This document shows, in pieces, positions 32,927-42,850 of a stretch of DNA of 64,000 nucleotides; position 1 is the stretch's first letter; each line of letters opens with the position of its first letter. Both the position numbers and the translations under genes were made by a program. The stretch covers positions 186,001-250,000 of the forward strand of contig NZ_JABUHN010000005.1 in assembly GCF_013328815.1 (NCBI RefSeq), written 5' to 3'. Below the pieces are notes generated by a model. That model saw only the letters and a list, made by a program, of their open reading frames with translations, had not been told where the DNA came from and made no database searches. The stretch is from Tabrizicola fusiformis. GTDB taxonomy: Bacteria; Pseudomonadota; Alphaproteobacteria; Rhodobacterales; Rhodobacteraceae.

Positions 32927-34461
32927 ACCAGTTCCTCAAGCCGCGTCGTGGCCTTGAGCGCCAGTGCCAGCGCGGTAAAGCGCGCCTGCGCCACCTCGCC
33001 GAACAATCCGCGGCCGTCTTCGGTCAGGTGCAGTTCCAGCACCCGCTTTTTCGGCTGCCAGACCAGCCGCCCGGCCCGCGCCGGATCGCCGACCGAGAAC
33101 ATCGCGCCAAAGCGCAGCGCCTTGCCCAGCACCTCTGCCTCTTGCAGCTCATCCTCGGTCAAAAGGGTGAACAGCCGCTCCATCCGGCTACCGGCGCGGC
33201 TGTTCTTGTAGCGGTGCAGCAGCGCCAGCCCAAGGAAGACGCGCCCCGGATGGTCCAGACCGCCAAGGTTGGCGCGGGTGGCATTGTCAAAACAGGCTTC
33301 GGCCCGATAATCGGGGTGCGCGCGCCATGTGGTGTCATGCAACAGGCAGGCGGCCTTGATCAGCCGCAGCCGTTCATCGCTGACGCCCTTGAACAGGGGT
33401 TCGAGAAACTCGAACAGCTTCTTGCCAAAGCCGGGCATCCGCGACGACAGTTGTTCTGCCATGCGGGCGGCCTCGATCAGCGGGTCGCGCTGGCGCAGGC
33501 GGTCGGGCATCTGTTCGTAAAGCAGGCCCTCGCGGATGCCATAGGCGGAAACGTCGATCTCGCTGGGCTTGAACATGGCGATCAGTTCGCGCAGCACTTC
33601 GCAGGCTTGCGGCACCAGTTCCATCCGTTCGGGGCTGGTGCCGGTGCGGGCACGCAGCACGGCAAGGTCGCTGGTGGCGATCCAGTCCAGCGTGTCGATC
33701 AGGCCCTTGGGCGTCATGCGATATTCGTGCAGCACGGTCAGCGGATAATTCCGCCGCTCCATGTCCAGCCGGGCGATCACCCGCCAGGAACCGCCGACCA
33801 GATAGATCCGCTCGCCCTCGGATTTCAGTTCGGCCTGACATTCCTTCAGGATGCGGTCGATATGGGTGGCGCGTTTCTTGGGCGTGTCGGCGACCTGTTG
33901 CAGGCGGAACGGCCCCAGAGGCGTGGACACCCGGCGCCCGACCTTGCCATCGCCGATCCGCGCCAGTTCCATCGAGTTGCCGCCCATGTCGCAGACGATG
34001 CCGCGCGCTTCGGGCCAGCCCAGCAGCACGCCCTGCGCCGAAAGCCGCGCTTCTTCGCCGCCGTCGATCACCCACAGCTTCAGCCCGGTTTCGCGCAGCA
34101 CCTGCAACTGAAACTCGGGGCCGTCCTCGGCCTCGCGCGTGGCGGCGGTGGCTACCACGGTCAGCGTCTCGATCCCCATGCCCTTGGCCAGAAGCGAGAA
34201 GCGTTTCAGCGCCGCCAGCGCCCGCCGCCGCCCATCGGGGTTGAGGCGCCCGGTTTCGGCCAGCCCCTTGCCCAGGCCGCACATGATCTTTTCGTTGTAG
34301 AAGTAGGCCGGGCTGCGGGCGGCGCCATCAAACACCACCATCCGCACCGAGTTGGACCCGACATCGACCACCCCCACCCGGCTCAGGGCGCGGGCCGAAG
34401 GATCATCGAACAGCGGCCTGCCAAAGGGGCCGTGGTCGTCGTCAGATGGGGTGGCAGCCAT
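32923..34461 (-). CDS. ppx: Ppx/GppA family exopolyphosphatase
   Basis: A 512-residue phosphatase that removes terminal phosphate from polyphosphate or guanosine pentaphosphate. The actin-like ATPase fold is visible: VGVVDVGSNSVRMVVFD (phosphate loop 1), TVVATAATREAEDG and CDMGGNSMELARIGDG (loop 2). A C-terminal HD-type helical domain has CLLHDTTWRAHPDY. The start at 34461 has a GAAAGGAC site. It lies 22 bases after ppk; the pair controls the polyphosphate pool. Confidence 0.9.
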   Translation of the reverse strand: MAATPSDDDHGPFGRPLFDDPSARALSRVGVVDVGSNSVRMVVFDGAARSPAYFYNEKIMCGLGKGLAETGRLNPDGRRRALAALKRFSLLAKGMGIETLTVVATAATREAEDGPEFQLQVLRETGLKLWVIDGGEEARLSAQGVLLGWPEARGIVCDMGGNSMELARIGDGKVGRRVSTPLGPFRLQQVADTPKKRATHIDRILKECQAELKSEGERIYLVGGSWRVIARLDMERRNYPLTVLHEYRMTPKGLIDTLDWIATSDLAVLRARTGTSPERMELVPQACEVLRELIAMFKPSEIDVSAYGIREGLLYEQMPDRLRQRDPLIEAARMAEQLSSRMPGFGKKLFEFLEPLFKGVSDERLRLIKAACLLHDTTWRAHPDYRAEACFDNATRANLGGLDHPGRVFLGLALLHRYKNSRAGSRMERLFTLLTEDELQEAEVLGKALRFGAMFSVGDPARAGRLVWQPKKRVLELHLTEDGRGLFGEVAQARFTALALALKATTRLEELV

Positions 34462-34483
34462 GGCGGCAGTCCTTTCAGGCAGG

Positions 34484-36646
34484 TCAGGCGATGCGGGCAA
34501 CGTCCTTGTCCCCGGCCGTGCCACGGCCCGAGAGTGAGGGGTTTTCCATGAAGAAACGATGGCAGTTGAAGCCTTTGCCCTGCATCGCGGCAAGGTCGCG
34601 CTGATAGCTGCCATCGGGGCGCAGGATCCAGCTCTGCTCGGTATCGGCAAGGTTGGCGGCCATGATCTGGCCGACGATCTGCGCCTTGACGGTGGGGTTC
34701 AGGATATCCACCATCGTCTCGACCCGCCGCGTCAGGTTGCGGCCCATCCAGTCGGCGGACGAGATGAAGACCCGCGCCGTCTTGCCCGGCAGACCGCCGC
34801 CATTGCCGAAACAGACGATCCGGCTGTGTTCCAGAAACCGCCCGACGATCGACTTGACGCGGATGTTCTCGGACAGGCCGCGGACCCCGGGGCGCAGGCC
34901 GCAGATGCCGCGCACGATGAGGTTGATCTTCACCCCGGCATTGCTGGCGGCATAAAGCGCGTCGATCACATCCGGGTCGATCAGGCTGTTGATCTTGGCC
35001 CAGATTTCCGCCGGGCGCCCCTCGCGGGCATGATCGGCCTCGGCTGCGATCATCTGCAACAGCCGGGGTTTCAGCGTGATCGGCGAAATCGCCAGATTCT
35101 CCAGCCCCTGCGGCTGCACATAGCCCGACAGGTAGTTGAAGACCTTGGTCGCATCGCGCCCCAGCGCGGCATCGCAGGTAAAGAACGACAGGTCGGTGTA
35201 AATTCGCGCGGTGATCGGGTGATAGTTGCCGGTGCCATAATGGGTATAGGTCACCAGATTGTCGCCCTCACGTCGGACGACGGTGCTGATCTTGGCATGG
35301 GTCTTGTAGTTGATGAAGCCGTAAACCACATGGGCGCCGGCCCGTTCCAGCCGCCGGCTTTGCCGGATGTTCGCCGCCTCGTCGAACCGCGCCTTCAGCT
35401 CCACCAACGCGGTGACAGACTTGCCCGCCTCGGCCGCCTCACAGAGGGCGCCGACGATGGGGCTGTCCCAGCTTGTGCGGTAAAGCGTCTGTTTGATGGC
35501 CAGAACGTTCGGATCGCGCGCCGCCTGTTCCAGAAAGCGGATCACCAGATCGAAGGTTTCGTAAGGATGATGCAGCAGCATATCCTTTTGCTTGATTGCC
35601 GCGAACATGTCGCCGCCGTGGTCCTGCACCCGTTCCGGCACGCGGGGGGTGAAGGGCGGCCACAGCAGATCGCCGCGCGACGACAGCACCAGTTCCTTGA
35701 GGTCGGCGATGCCCAGCATCCCGCGCACCTCGACCACCTCGTCCTCGGTGACGCCCAGTTCCTCCATGATCAGCGCGCGCAGTTCCGGCGGGGCGCCCGC
35801 CGACATCTTCATGCGGATCACTTCGCCCCGGCGGCGGCGTTTCAGCGCGGTTTCAAATTCGCGCACCAGATCTTCGGCTTCGTCCTCGACTTCCAGATCG
35901 CTGTCGCGCAGCACGCGGAACAGGCAATGGCCCCGGCTGGAATAGCCAGGAAACAGCATGTCCAGATGCAGGAGAAGCAGTTCCTCCAGCGGAAGGAAAC
36001 GATTCTCGCCCGGCTTGGAGGGCAGGGCGACGAAACGGGCAATCTGCTGCGGGATCGGCAACAGCGCCTTGAGGGTGCGCAGATCCGTCTCGCGCTCCAG
36101 TTCCAGCGCCAGCGAAAAGCCGGTGTTGGGAATGAAGGGGAAGGGATGCGCCGGGTCGATGGCCAGCGGCGACAGAACCGGAAAGACCTTGTTCAGGAAG
36201 TGGTCCTCAAGGAATTTCAGGTCGCGCGCCGTCAGCTTGGACCGGGTCAGAAGCTCGATCCCCGCGGCTTCCATCAGCCGTTTCAGCTTCTTGAACACGA
36301 TCTGCTGCATCTGCATCAGCCGCCGGGCATCGGCATGTATCAGCGCCAGTTGCTGCGCCGGGGTGCAGCCGTCTTCCGATGGCATCGGATTGCCCGCCCG
36401 GGTCAGCGCCCGGATACCCGCGACGCGCACGGTATAGAATTCGTCCAGATTGGTGGCCGAGATCGACAGAAAGCGCAGCCGTTCCAGCAAGGGCACGGCG
36501 GGATTCGACGCTTCGTCCAGCACGCGCCAGTTGAAGGCCAGCCAACTGAGTTCGCGGTTGAAGAAGCGGCCCGGTCCGGTGACCTCGGCCTGCGGCAGGG
36601 TGACGGGGGCGGGATAGGCGGCTCTGAGGAAATCGGTGGGGATCAT
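34484..36646 (-). CDS. ppk1: Polyphosphate kinase
   Basis: A 720-residue RNA degradosome-independent PPK1-type enzyme that builds polyphosphate from ATP reversibly. It has the N-terminal helical domain ([20 protein letters not shown]), the ATP-site stretch, the active-site histidine in [12 protein letters not shown] with the PLD-like HAKISTV motif, and the C-terminal second PLD-like [16 protein letters not shown] start it at ATG 36646 because related proteins begin near the DFLxxxYPAPV segment; an in-frame GTG at 36706 overlaps the hda stop (GTGA) and is a real alternative. Confidence 0.92.
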   Translation of the reverse strand: MIPTDFLRAAYPAPVTLPQAEVTGPGRFFNRELSWLAFNWRVLDEASNPAVPLLERLRFLSISATNLDEFYTVRVAGIRALTRAGNPMPSEDGCTPAQQLALIHADARRLMQMQQIVFKKLKRLMEAAGIELLTRSKLTARDLKFLEDHFLNKVFPVLSPLAIDPAHPFPFIPNTGFSLALELERETDLRTLKALLPIPQQIARFVALPSKPGENRFLPLEELLLLHLDMLFPGYSSRGHCLFRVLRDSDLEVEDEAEDLVREFETALKRRRRGEVIRMKMSAGAPPELRALIMEELGVTEDEVVEVRGMLGIADLKELVLSSRGDLLWPPFTPRVPERVQDHGGDMFAAIKQKDMLLHHPYETFDLVIRFLEQAARDPNVLAIKQTLYRTSWDSPIVGALCEAAEAGKSVTALVELKARFDEAANIRQSRRLERAGAHVVYGFINYKTHAKISTVVRREGDNLVTYTHYGTGNYHPITARIYTDLSFFTCDAALGRDATKVFNYLSGYVQPQGLENLAISPITLKPRLLQMIAAEADHAREGRPAEIWAKINSLIDPDVIDALYAASNAGVKINLIVRGICGLRPGVRGLSENIRVKSIVGRFLEHSRIVCFGNGGGLPGKTARVFISSADWMGRNLTRRVETMVDILNPTVKAQIVGQIMAANLADTEQSWILRPDGSYQRDLAAMQGKGFNCHRFFMENPSLSGRGTAGDKDVARIA

Positions 36647-36702
36647 GGCGCGCTTGATAAGGGGCGGTTGTGACGGTTCGGTGACGGTCTTGCGACAGTG
36701 TT

Positions 36703-37377
36703 TCACTCGGGGTCGGGGCTGTCCAGCATCTCGGCGGCAAGGGCGCGGGTGACCGCCCGCCCGCCGGCCAGCGCACGGGCGTCCAGCGCCGCGACAAGCG
36801 CGCGGGCGGCGGCGATGGAACGCTCCATCCGCAGGACCAGATAGGGGATCAGGTTGGGCGGCACCACGATCTGGCGGTCGGAAAACAGCTTGACCAGCAC
36901 CGCCGACAACAGGGCGTCGTCGGGCGCCTCAAGCCGGGCCAGCGGTGCCGCCTGCATCCGGCTGAGAAGGTCGGGCAGCGCCAAGCCCCAGTCGCGCGGC
37001 GGGGTGGCGGCGGTGACCAGAAGGCGACCCGTTGGCAGGATCAGGTTGTGCAGGTGGAACAGCGCCTCTTCGCAGGCGGGCAGGCCCGATGCGCTCTCGG
37101 CATCCTCGACGACCACGCGGGGGCCAAGATCGCGCAAGGAGGCGGTCTCAAGATCGCGGGCGGCAATTCGGGTCGCGCCGGCCTCTTCGGCCCAGATATG
37201 CGCCAGATGGGTCTTGCCCGCCCCCGGCGGCCCCGCCAGCACCAGCTTGCCCCCCGGCCAGTTCGCCCAATCCCCGACCGCGGCCAGCGCCGTGGCATTG
37301 GCAGGCGACACGAAGAACCCTTCGCGCCCATAGCGTTCCGCATGGGCGAGGTCGAAGGCCAGTTGCCGGGGTGTCAC
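36703..37377 (-). CDS. hda: DnaA-related regulator HdaA
   Basis: A 224-residue AAA+ protein related to the central part of DnaA without its DNA-binding domain. It has the Hda-type clamp-binding N-terminus ([23 protein letters not shown]), Walker [13 protein letters not shown] at about 49-60, and Walker B VVVEDAES. With the beta clamp it promotes ATP hydrolysis on DnaA after initiation and so prevents re-replication. GTG start overlapping the permease stop. Its place before ppk is common in alphaproteobacteria. Confidence 0.86.
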   Translation of the reverse strand: MTPRQLAFDLAHAERYGREGFFVSPANATALAAVGDWANWPGGKLVLAGPPGAGKTHLAHIWAEEAGATRIAARDLETASLRDLGPRVVVEDAESASGLPACEEALFHLHNLILPTGRLLVTAATPPRDWGLALPDLLSRMQAAPLARLEAPDDALLSAVLVKLFSDRQIVVPPNLIPYLVLRMERSIAAARALVAALDARALAGGRAVTRALAAEMLDSPDPE

Positions 37378-38456
37378 GCCTGATCCTCGTCCTCGGGGAT
37401 GCGCCCCTCGATGCCGCGATAAAGCAGGCTGTCGTGATATTGCGACAGGGCAAAGCGTGTCAGCACCCCCAGCGAGGCCGCGACAGGCACCGCCACCAGC
37501 ATTCCGGCAAAGCCGAAGACCGAACCGAAAGCCGAAAGCGCGAACAACAGCCAGACCGGATGTAGCCCGACCGAATTGCCCACCAGCTTGGGCGTCAGCA
37601 CATTGCCTTCCAGAAACTGGCCCACGGCAAAGATCACCGCGACCGCGCCGATGGAAAACCAGTCGCCCCAGAACTGGAACAGTGCAAGGCCGATAGCCAG
37701 CCCGCCGCCCACCAGCGCACCGACATAGGGAATGAAGGTGATGGTCCCGGCAATCGCCCCCACCACAAGGCCGAATTGCAGCCCGGCGATCATCAGCGCG
37801 ACCGAGTAATAGATGCCCAGCACCAGACAGACCGACAATTGCCCGCGCACGAAGGCCGACAGCACCGCGTCAATCTCGCCCGCAAGGCGGCGGATCACCG
37901 GGGCATGGTCGCGCGGCAACAGGGTGTCGATGCGGGCAATCATATGGTCCCAGTCCATCAGCAGATAGAAGGCCACCACCGGCACCACCAGCAGGAAGAC
38001 CGCCGCCGAAATCACCCCCATGACCGAGGCAAGCAGCCCTTCGGCCAGCTCGGCCCCCTTGGATTGCACTGTGGTCGCCAGTTTTGCCAGCGTCTGGCGT
38101 ACGACCGAGGTGCTGTCGTTCAGCTCGGGGAACCGCTCTGTCAGGAAAGCCTGAAGCTTGCGCGCGATTTCGGGGGCGGCGTTGACCAATGCCGTCAACT
38201 GGTTCACCAGCGTCGGGATCACCGCCAGCACCAGCAGCACCACGATCAGCACGCCGACCACGGTGATCAGCGTGGTTGCGGCAATCCGGCCCAGTCCCGC
38301 CCGCTCCAGCCGGTCGGCAACCGGATCAAGGAAATAGGCCAGCGCGCCCCCCACCAGAAACGGCAGCAGGACCGAACCCAGAAACCACAGCATGACGAAG
38401 AACACCGCCAACGCGATGCTCCAGTATCTGACCTGATCGCGGATCGGTAATGCCAT
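37374..38456 (-). CDS. AI-2E/PerM-family membrane transporter
   Basis: A 360-residue inner-membrane protein with about eight hydrophobic segments. It has the family pattern LPFLVGGALAYFLDPVADRLER, a long amphipathic periplasmic-type middle (LQAFLTERFPELNDSTSVVRQTL), and IPYVGALVGGGLAIGLALFQF followed by EGNVLTPKLVGNSVGLHPVW. Members move various substrates (autoinducer-2, Na+/H+), so the substrate here is unknown. It is the first gene of the long minus-strand series; an AAAGGC site precedes the ATG at 38456. Confidence 0.87.
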   Translation of the reverse strand: MALPIRDQVRYWSIALAVFFVMLWFLGSVLLPFLVGGALAYFLDPVADRLERAGLGRIAATTLITVVGVLIVVLLVLAVIPTLVNQLTALVNAAPEIARKLQAFLTERFPELNDSTSVVRQTLAKLATTVQSKGAELAEGLLASVMGVISAAVFLLVVPVVAFYLLMDWDHMIARIDTLLPRDHAPVIRRLAGEIDAVLSAFVRGQLSVCLVLGIYYSVALMIAGLQFGLVVGAIAGTITFIPYVGALVGGGLAIGLALFQFWGDWFSIGAVAVIFAVGQFLEGNVLTPKLVGNSVGLHPVWLLFALSAFGSVFGFAGMLVAVPVAASLGVLTRFALSQYHDSLLYRGIEGRIPEDEDQA

Positions 38457-38534
38457 GCTCTGCCTTTGCCTTTCGTCAGAGATTGCCCATGCAGGCCGCA
38501 GTTTCAAGAGGCAGTCCAGCGGCGGTGCCTGCGC

Positions 38535-39449
38535 CTACCGCCGCTTGAGAAAGCCGGAATCGGGGCGCAGAAGCGTGATCGTGCCCGCCGGAAAGTTCCA
38601 CAGGCTGGGTTGGGTCGCAAAGAACCCCGCACCCAGCCGCAGGAAATCCGACCCGGGATAGGGGCGCAGGTCCGCAGGTCCGCCCGCCTCGACCAGCCGC
38701 AAGGACAGATCGGCAAAGGGCGCCCCGCCAAGGTTCAGCGATTTCAGCACCACCCCGTCGCCGCTGGTTTGCAGCAGTCCCGCCGCCAGAAGGCGGGTGC
38801 GGGTTTCGGGGCGCAGATAGATCGTGCCATCGTCGCCGGTGTCCAGATCAATGGCGATGGGCATTTGCCCGATGAAACCCGCCGTGGTGGGCTGCTCCCC
38901 CGGCGCCATGGCAAAGCTCATCTCGGCCAGCACATCGGTCGCCGCAGGCGGGACAATGGCAAGCGCTCCGGCAGGGTCGGTGCGCAGGATGGTCAGCATC
39001 GTCCGGTTGTAGTCCAGCAGGAAGGCCCATGGCTCGACTATGGGGGCGCCGATGAAGCCCATGAAATCGCTGCCGAATGCGACCTCGGCAAATCCGAAAT
39101 CGCCGCTGGTGACCTTGGCCGGGGCGGCAAAGGGCAGGCCGGCGATTTCCACCTGCGGCGCGTCGTGCAGATGCACGGTGATCTTCTGCCCCGAAGCGGC
39201 AAAGCCCTGCGCGGCATAATTGCCTGCGCCAAGTGCTGCCGCGTCGCGGTTGAAGAACAGCACCTCGGGCGTGCCGTTGTCGAACATCATCCGGCCCTTG
39301 GCACCGTTGACGGCCACCGTCAGCAGCGGCTTGCCCGCCACCACCTCGAAGGGCAGTTCGCGCCAGTTCTGGCCCTCGGGCAGGATCTGGGCGCCGGCGG
39401 GCAGCGCCAACAGGGCCACAAGGCCGGTCAGGACGGTCAGTTTCAGCAT
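38535..39449 (-). CDS. Secreted retropepsin-like aspartic protease-fold protein
   Basis: A 304-residue protein with signal peptide MLKLTVLTGLVALLALPAGA. It shows two aspartic-protease-like halves: MMFDNGTPEVLFF (D-N-G in place of DTG) and PIAIDLDTGDDGTIYL (a proper DTG). The segment FLRLGAGFF...WNFPAGTITLL closes the second half. The first catalytic triplet is altered, so the protein may be a binding protein or a dimeric enzyme. A much longer open frame upstream is on the strand opposite proS and is not coding. Confidence 0.78.
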   Translation of the reverse strand: MLKLTVLTGLVALLALPAGAQILPEGQNWRELPFEVVAGKPLLTVAVNGAKGRMMFDNGTPEVLFFNRDAAALGAGNYAAQGFAASGQKITVHLHDAPQVEIAGLPFAAPAKVTSGDFGFAEVAFGSDFMGFIGAPIVEPWAFLLDYNRTMLTILRTDPAGALAIVPPAATDVLAEMSFAMAPGEQPTTAGFIGQMPIAIDLDTGDDGTIYLRPETRTRLLAAGLLQTSGDGVVLKSLNLGGAPFADLSLRLVEAGGPADLRPYPGSDFLRLGAGFFATQPSLWNFPAGTITLLRPDSGFLKRR

Positions 39450-39572
39450 TGGCTCTCCGCAGGTTGCGCCCTGCCTAACAGGCATCGCCCCGCGCGGCAA
39501 CGCCCGGCCCCGCTTGCGGGACCGCCCCCTTCCCGCTAGGAACGGCAAAACCCGTTCCCGATGAGGCCAAAA

Positions 39573-40910
39573 ATGCGTCTGTCCCGCTATTTCCTGCCCG
39601 TGCTGAAGGAAAACCCCGCCGAGGCCCAGATCGTCTCGCACCGCTACATGCTGCGGGCGGGGATGATCAAGCAACAGGCGGCGGGCATCTATTCCTGGCT
39701 GCCGCTGGGCCTGCGGGTGCTGCGCCGGATCGAAGAGATCGTGAACCAGGAACAGATCCGCGCCGGGCATATCCCCTTGCTGATGCCCACGCTGCAACCG
39801 GCCGACCTCTGGCGCGAAAGCGGCCGCTATGACGATTACGGTCAGGAAATGCTGCGCATCACCGACCGGCAAAAGCGCGAAATGCTGTATGGGCCGACCA
39901 ATGAAGAGATGATCACCGACATCTTCCGCGCCCATGTGAACAGCTACAAAGACCTGCCGCTGACGCTCTACCATATCCAGTGGAAGTTCCGGGACGAGAT
40001 GCGGCCCCGCTTTGGCGTGATGCGCGGACGCGAGTTCCTGATGAAGGACGGCTACAACTTCGACGTGGACAAAGAGGCGGCCCTGCATGCCTATAACCGC
40101 CACATGGTCAGCTATCTGCGCACCTATGAACGCATGGGCCTGACCGCGATCCCGATGCGGGCGGCCTCTGGCCCGATCGGCGGCGACAACACCCACGAAT
40201 TCCTTGTCCTGGCCAATACGGGCGAGTCCGAAGTCTTCTATGACGACCGGGTGACCCAGTTGAAACTGGGCAACCGCGAGGTGGATTATGACGACCGCGC
40301 CGAGGTTGAAGGTGTGTGCCGCGAGTTCACCACGCTTTATGCCCGCACCGACGAAACCCATGACGCGGCGCTGTTCGACCAGATCCCGGAAGAACACCGC
40401 AAGGTAGGCCGTGGCATCGAGGTGGGGCAGATCTTCTACTTCGGCACCAAATATTCCGAAGCGATGGGGGCGACGGTGGTGACCAAGGACGGCGCCAAGG
40501 TGCCGGTCGAAATGGGCAGCCACGGCATCGGCGTGTCGCGTCTTCTGGGCGCGATCATCGAGGCCAGCCATGACGACAAGGGCATCATCTGGCCCGAGGG
40601 GGTCACGCCCTTCCCGGTGGGCATCGTGAACCTGAAACAGGGTGATGCGGCGGCGGATGCCGCCTGTGCCAGCCTTGAAAAGGCGCTGCTGGCCAAGGGG
40701 CTGGAGCCGCTTTACGACGACCGCGACGAACGGGCCGGGGCGAAATTCGCCACGATGGACCTGATCGGCCTGCCGTGGCGCATCACGGTCGGGCCGCGCG
40801 GGCTGGCGGCGGGCGTGGTCGAGCTGACCTCGCGCCGCACGGGGGAAAGCGAAGAGCTGTCGCCGGAGGCGGCGGTGGACCGCATCGCGCAAATCTACGC
40901 CGGGCGCTGA
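39573..40910 (+). CDS. proS: Prolyl-tRNA synthetase (short alphaproteobacterial type)
   Basis: A class-II synthetase of 445 residues that charges tRNA-Pro. It has motif 1 ([20 protein letters not shown]), motif 2 ([25 protein letters not shown]) and motif 3 ([14 protein letters not shown]), plus the C-terminal anticodon-binding domain ([31 protein letters not shown]). At about 445 residues it lacks the editing insertion of long bacterial ProS, as in other alphaproteobacteria. ATG 39573 follows a GAGG site; an in-frame ATG four codons earlier overlaps that site. Confidence 0.95.
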   Translation: MRLSRYFLPVLKENPAEAQIVSHRYMLRAGMIKQQAAGIYSWLPLGLRVLRRIEEIVNQEQIRAGHIPLLMPTLQPADLWRESGRYDDYGQEMLRITDRQKREMLYGPTNEEMITDIFRAHVNSYKDLPLTLYHIQWKFRDEMRPRFGVMRGREFLMKDGYNFDVDKEAALHAYNRHMVSYLRTYERMGLTAIPMRAASGPIGGDNTHEFLVLANTGESEVFYDDRVTQLKLGNREVDYDDRAEVEGVCREFTTLYARTDETHDAALFDQIPEEHRKVGRGIEVGQIFYFGTKYSEAMGATVVTKDGAKVPVEMGSHGIGVSRLLGAIIEASHDDKGIIWPEGVTPFPVGIVNLKQGDAAADAACASLEKALLAKGLEPLYDDRDERAGAKFATMDLIGLPWRITVGPRGLAAGVVELTSRRTGESEELSPEAAVDRIAQIYAGR

Positions 40911-40927
40911 GGCGCGGGCGGCGGGAT

Positions 40928-40950
40928 CGGGGGGCCGCAGCCCCCCGTTT
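40928..40950. terminator. Bidirectional terminator between proS and the quinone oxidoreductase
   Basis: Arms CGGGGGGC and GCCCCCCG with loop CGCA are followed by TTT on the plus strand, where the last T is part of the converging gene's stop codon. Confidence 0.8.
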
Positions 40951-41876
40951 CACATCACCACCACCAGATTGCCGGGTTTGTGAAAGGTCTCGGCAATCGC
41001 ATGGGCTTGGGCCAGTTCGGCAAAGGGCAGGCATTGGCCCAATACCGGGCGATAGGCGCCCGCCGTGTAAAGCGCGATCAGCCGCTCCATCTTGGCACGG
41101 CCCTCACCGGATGGCCCGGCAAAGACCCGGGGGCGCAGCAGCGCGCCCAGCGTGGCGGCCATATCCCCGCTGATCAGCCCCAAACGTCCGCCCGGCGCAA
41201 GATGGGACTGCGGCGCGCGCAGGGTGCCGATCACGTCCAGAACCACATCGAACCTGCCGCCGATCTTCTGGCTGCGATAGTCGATCACCTCTGCCGCCCC
41301 CAGCCGCTGCGCCAGCGCGTGATTGCTCGCCGAGGCTACGGCGGTGACCGTGGCGCCCAGATGCCGCGCGATCTGCAGCGCGGCAGAGCCGACGGCCCCC
41401 GTCGCGCCGTTGATCAACAGCCGCTCTCCGGCTTGCAGCCTGCATTTGTCGATCAGATATTCCGCCGCCGTCAGCCCGCCAAAGAAAAAGGCCGCACCCT
41501 CTTCGAAACTCAGCCCGTCGGGCAGGGGCATCACCTGTTCGGCCCTGACGGCCAGATATTCGGCATGGGCGCCGCCCCTGATGCCCGCAATCCCGAACAC
41601 CCGCTGCCCGCTGGCCGGGTCAACCCCGGCAAAGGCCCAGCCGGGCGGGTTGCGGGGGCGGCTCCACCCCAAGGCCAGCCGCATCAGCAGCCCGAAGCCG
41701 CGCGGCACCTTGCCCGAGCGCATCCGCGCATCGCCCGCCGTGACCGGCGCCGCGCGCACCTGCACCAGCACTTCGCCGGGGCCGGGCTGCGGCAGGGGCC
41801 GCTCCGCGATCACCACGGCATCCGGCCCGCCGTAATGGGTGACGCGGGCGGCTTTCATCGTCTGGGGCAGGGGCAT
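40950..41876 (-). CDS. NAD(P)-dependent quinone oxidoreductase-type MDR protein
   Basis: A 308-residue zinc-independent medium-chain dehydrogenase/reductase. It has the N-terminal GroES-like half (GPGEVLVQVRAAPVTAGDARMRSG), the NADPH loop INGATGAVGSAALQIARHLGATV and the FDVVLDVIG segment. The substrate is probably a quinone or an alkenal. ATG 41876 follows AAGGAAAG; a second ATG six codons later is possible. No catalytic zinc cysteines are present. Confidence 0.86.
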   Translation of the reverse strand: MPLPQTMKAARVTHYGGPDAVVIAERPLPQPGPGEVLVQVRAAPVTAGDARMRSGKVPRGFGLLMRLALGWSRPRNPPGWAFAGVDPASGQRVFGIAGIRGGAHAEYLAVRAEQVMPLPDGLSFEEGAAFFFGGLTAAEYLIDKCRLQAGERLLINGATGAVGSAALQIARHLGATVTAVASASNHALAQRLGAAEVIDYRSQKIGGRFDVVLDVIGTLRAPQSHLAPGGRLGLISGDMAATLGALLRPRVFAGPSGEGRAKMERLIALYTAGAYRPVLGQCLPFAELAQAHAIAETFHKPGNLVVVM

Positions 41877-41952
41877 TCGGGCGGCTTTCCTTGGCAAAGC
41901 GCTCAGCTTGCCAGCCGGAAGGAGGGCTGGCGAGGCAGGAATTCCAGACTTT

Positions 41953-42711
41953 TCAAGCGGATTTTGCCCACTCACCGCGGGCGGCGGCCAGCAGCCAGTC
42001 CGGGGCCGTTTTGCGATAGGCGTTGCACAGCACCACCACCGCAAGAGTGGTGGAAAAGAGCCCGAAGAGGCTGAAGAACCCCTGCAACAGCCAGACGACA
42101 GGCAGCAGCGGCCAGCTTGACCAATCCGCGCCCGGCAAAAGGGCAAGACCTGCGATGACAGCGACGCCAACGGCGATGCCGGCAATCGAGAACAGGACCG
42201 GCCCGATCAGCAACCCGCCCAGAACCGGCAGAGCGGTGGCCCTGATCCGCCCGAAGGTCGCGCCAATGCCGAAACGGCCGCCCGCCACATAGGCGGGCAT
42301 CGCGGTGCCGAACAGCACCAGAAGCAGGCCGTAGGTGAGCAAGGTAATCGGCACAAACAGCGACAAGAAGCTGGTCCGGCTGAATTGCTCCGGGCCGAGC
42401 GCAGAATATCCGACCACGCCCGCTGCCAAACGCAGGCCGAAGAAGACCTGCAACAGCAAGAAGAACTTGACGCCTCCCCGCGTCGTGCCCGCAAGCCGGG
42501 TTTCAAAGCCGTCGATCACCGAACGGCCGAGAAGGATGTGGCGATGCAGGCCGAAAACGAATGTGGAGTGCAAGGCGAGGAGCAGAAACAGACGAGCTGC
42601 CCTTGAAGAGAGGGGCAGTTGGTCACGCAGGACCAACTGCACAGCAAACAAAAGATAGAACCACAGATTGCCGCGCAGGCAGGTCCAGGATTGGCGGTAA
42701 AGGGAAATCAT
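41953..42711 (-). CDS. Multi-pass membrane protein of unknown function
   Basis: A 252-residue protein with about six hydrophobic segments (for example FYLLFAVQLVLRDQ, FVPITLLTYGLLLVLFG, LLPVVWLLQGFFSLFGLFSTT). Basic residues are at both ends. I recognise no family. It lies 76 bases upstream of the oxidoreductase on the same strand. A tract of 12 Gs starts 39 bases upstream of its ATG and could alter its expression by slippage. Confidence 0.75.
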   Translation of the reverse strand: MISLYRQSWTCLRGNLWFYLLFAVQLVLRDQLPLSSRAARLFLLLALHSTFVFGLHRHILLGRSVIDGFETRLAGTTRGGVKFFLLLQVFFGLRLAAGVVGYSALGPEQFSRTSFLSLFVPITLLTYGLLLVLFGTAMPAYVAGGRFGIGATFGRIRATALPVLGGLLIGPVLFSIAGIAVGVAVIAGLALLPGADWSSWPLLPVVWLLQGFFSLFGLFSTTLAVVVLCNAYRKTAPDWLLAAARGEWAKSA

Positions 42712-42749
42712 CAGGGCCTCGGGGTTGTGCCGCGCAACGGTGCAACGGC

Positions 42750-42761
42750 GGGGGGGGGGGG
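42750..42761. repeat. Twelve-base G tract
   Basis: An uninterrupted run of 12 G (C on the other strand) in the 139-base divergent gap between two membrane-protein genes, preceded by CAACGGC and followed by CGTCAAG. Such runs change length by slipped-strand mispairing. This is the longest single-base run I noticed in the window. Confidence 0.9.
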
Positions 42762-42850
42762 CGTCAAGGCTTTGCCGATGGCGGGGTGGCGGTCTCGACA
42801 CCGGGCGGGGGGCGTGCGACTCTGGTGTCGAAGCGGAGGCGGAGGCGCGC

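Noticed and set aside
39450-40892. Long upstream extension of the retropepsin-like gene
   Set aside because: It is opposite proS, and the true gene starts with a signal peptide at 39449.
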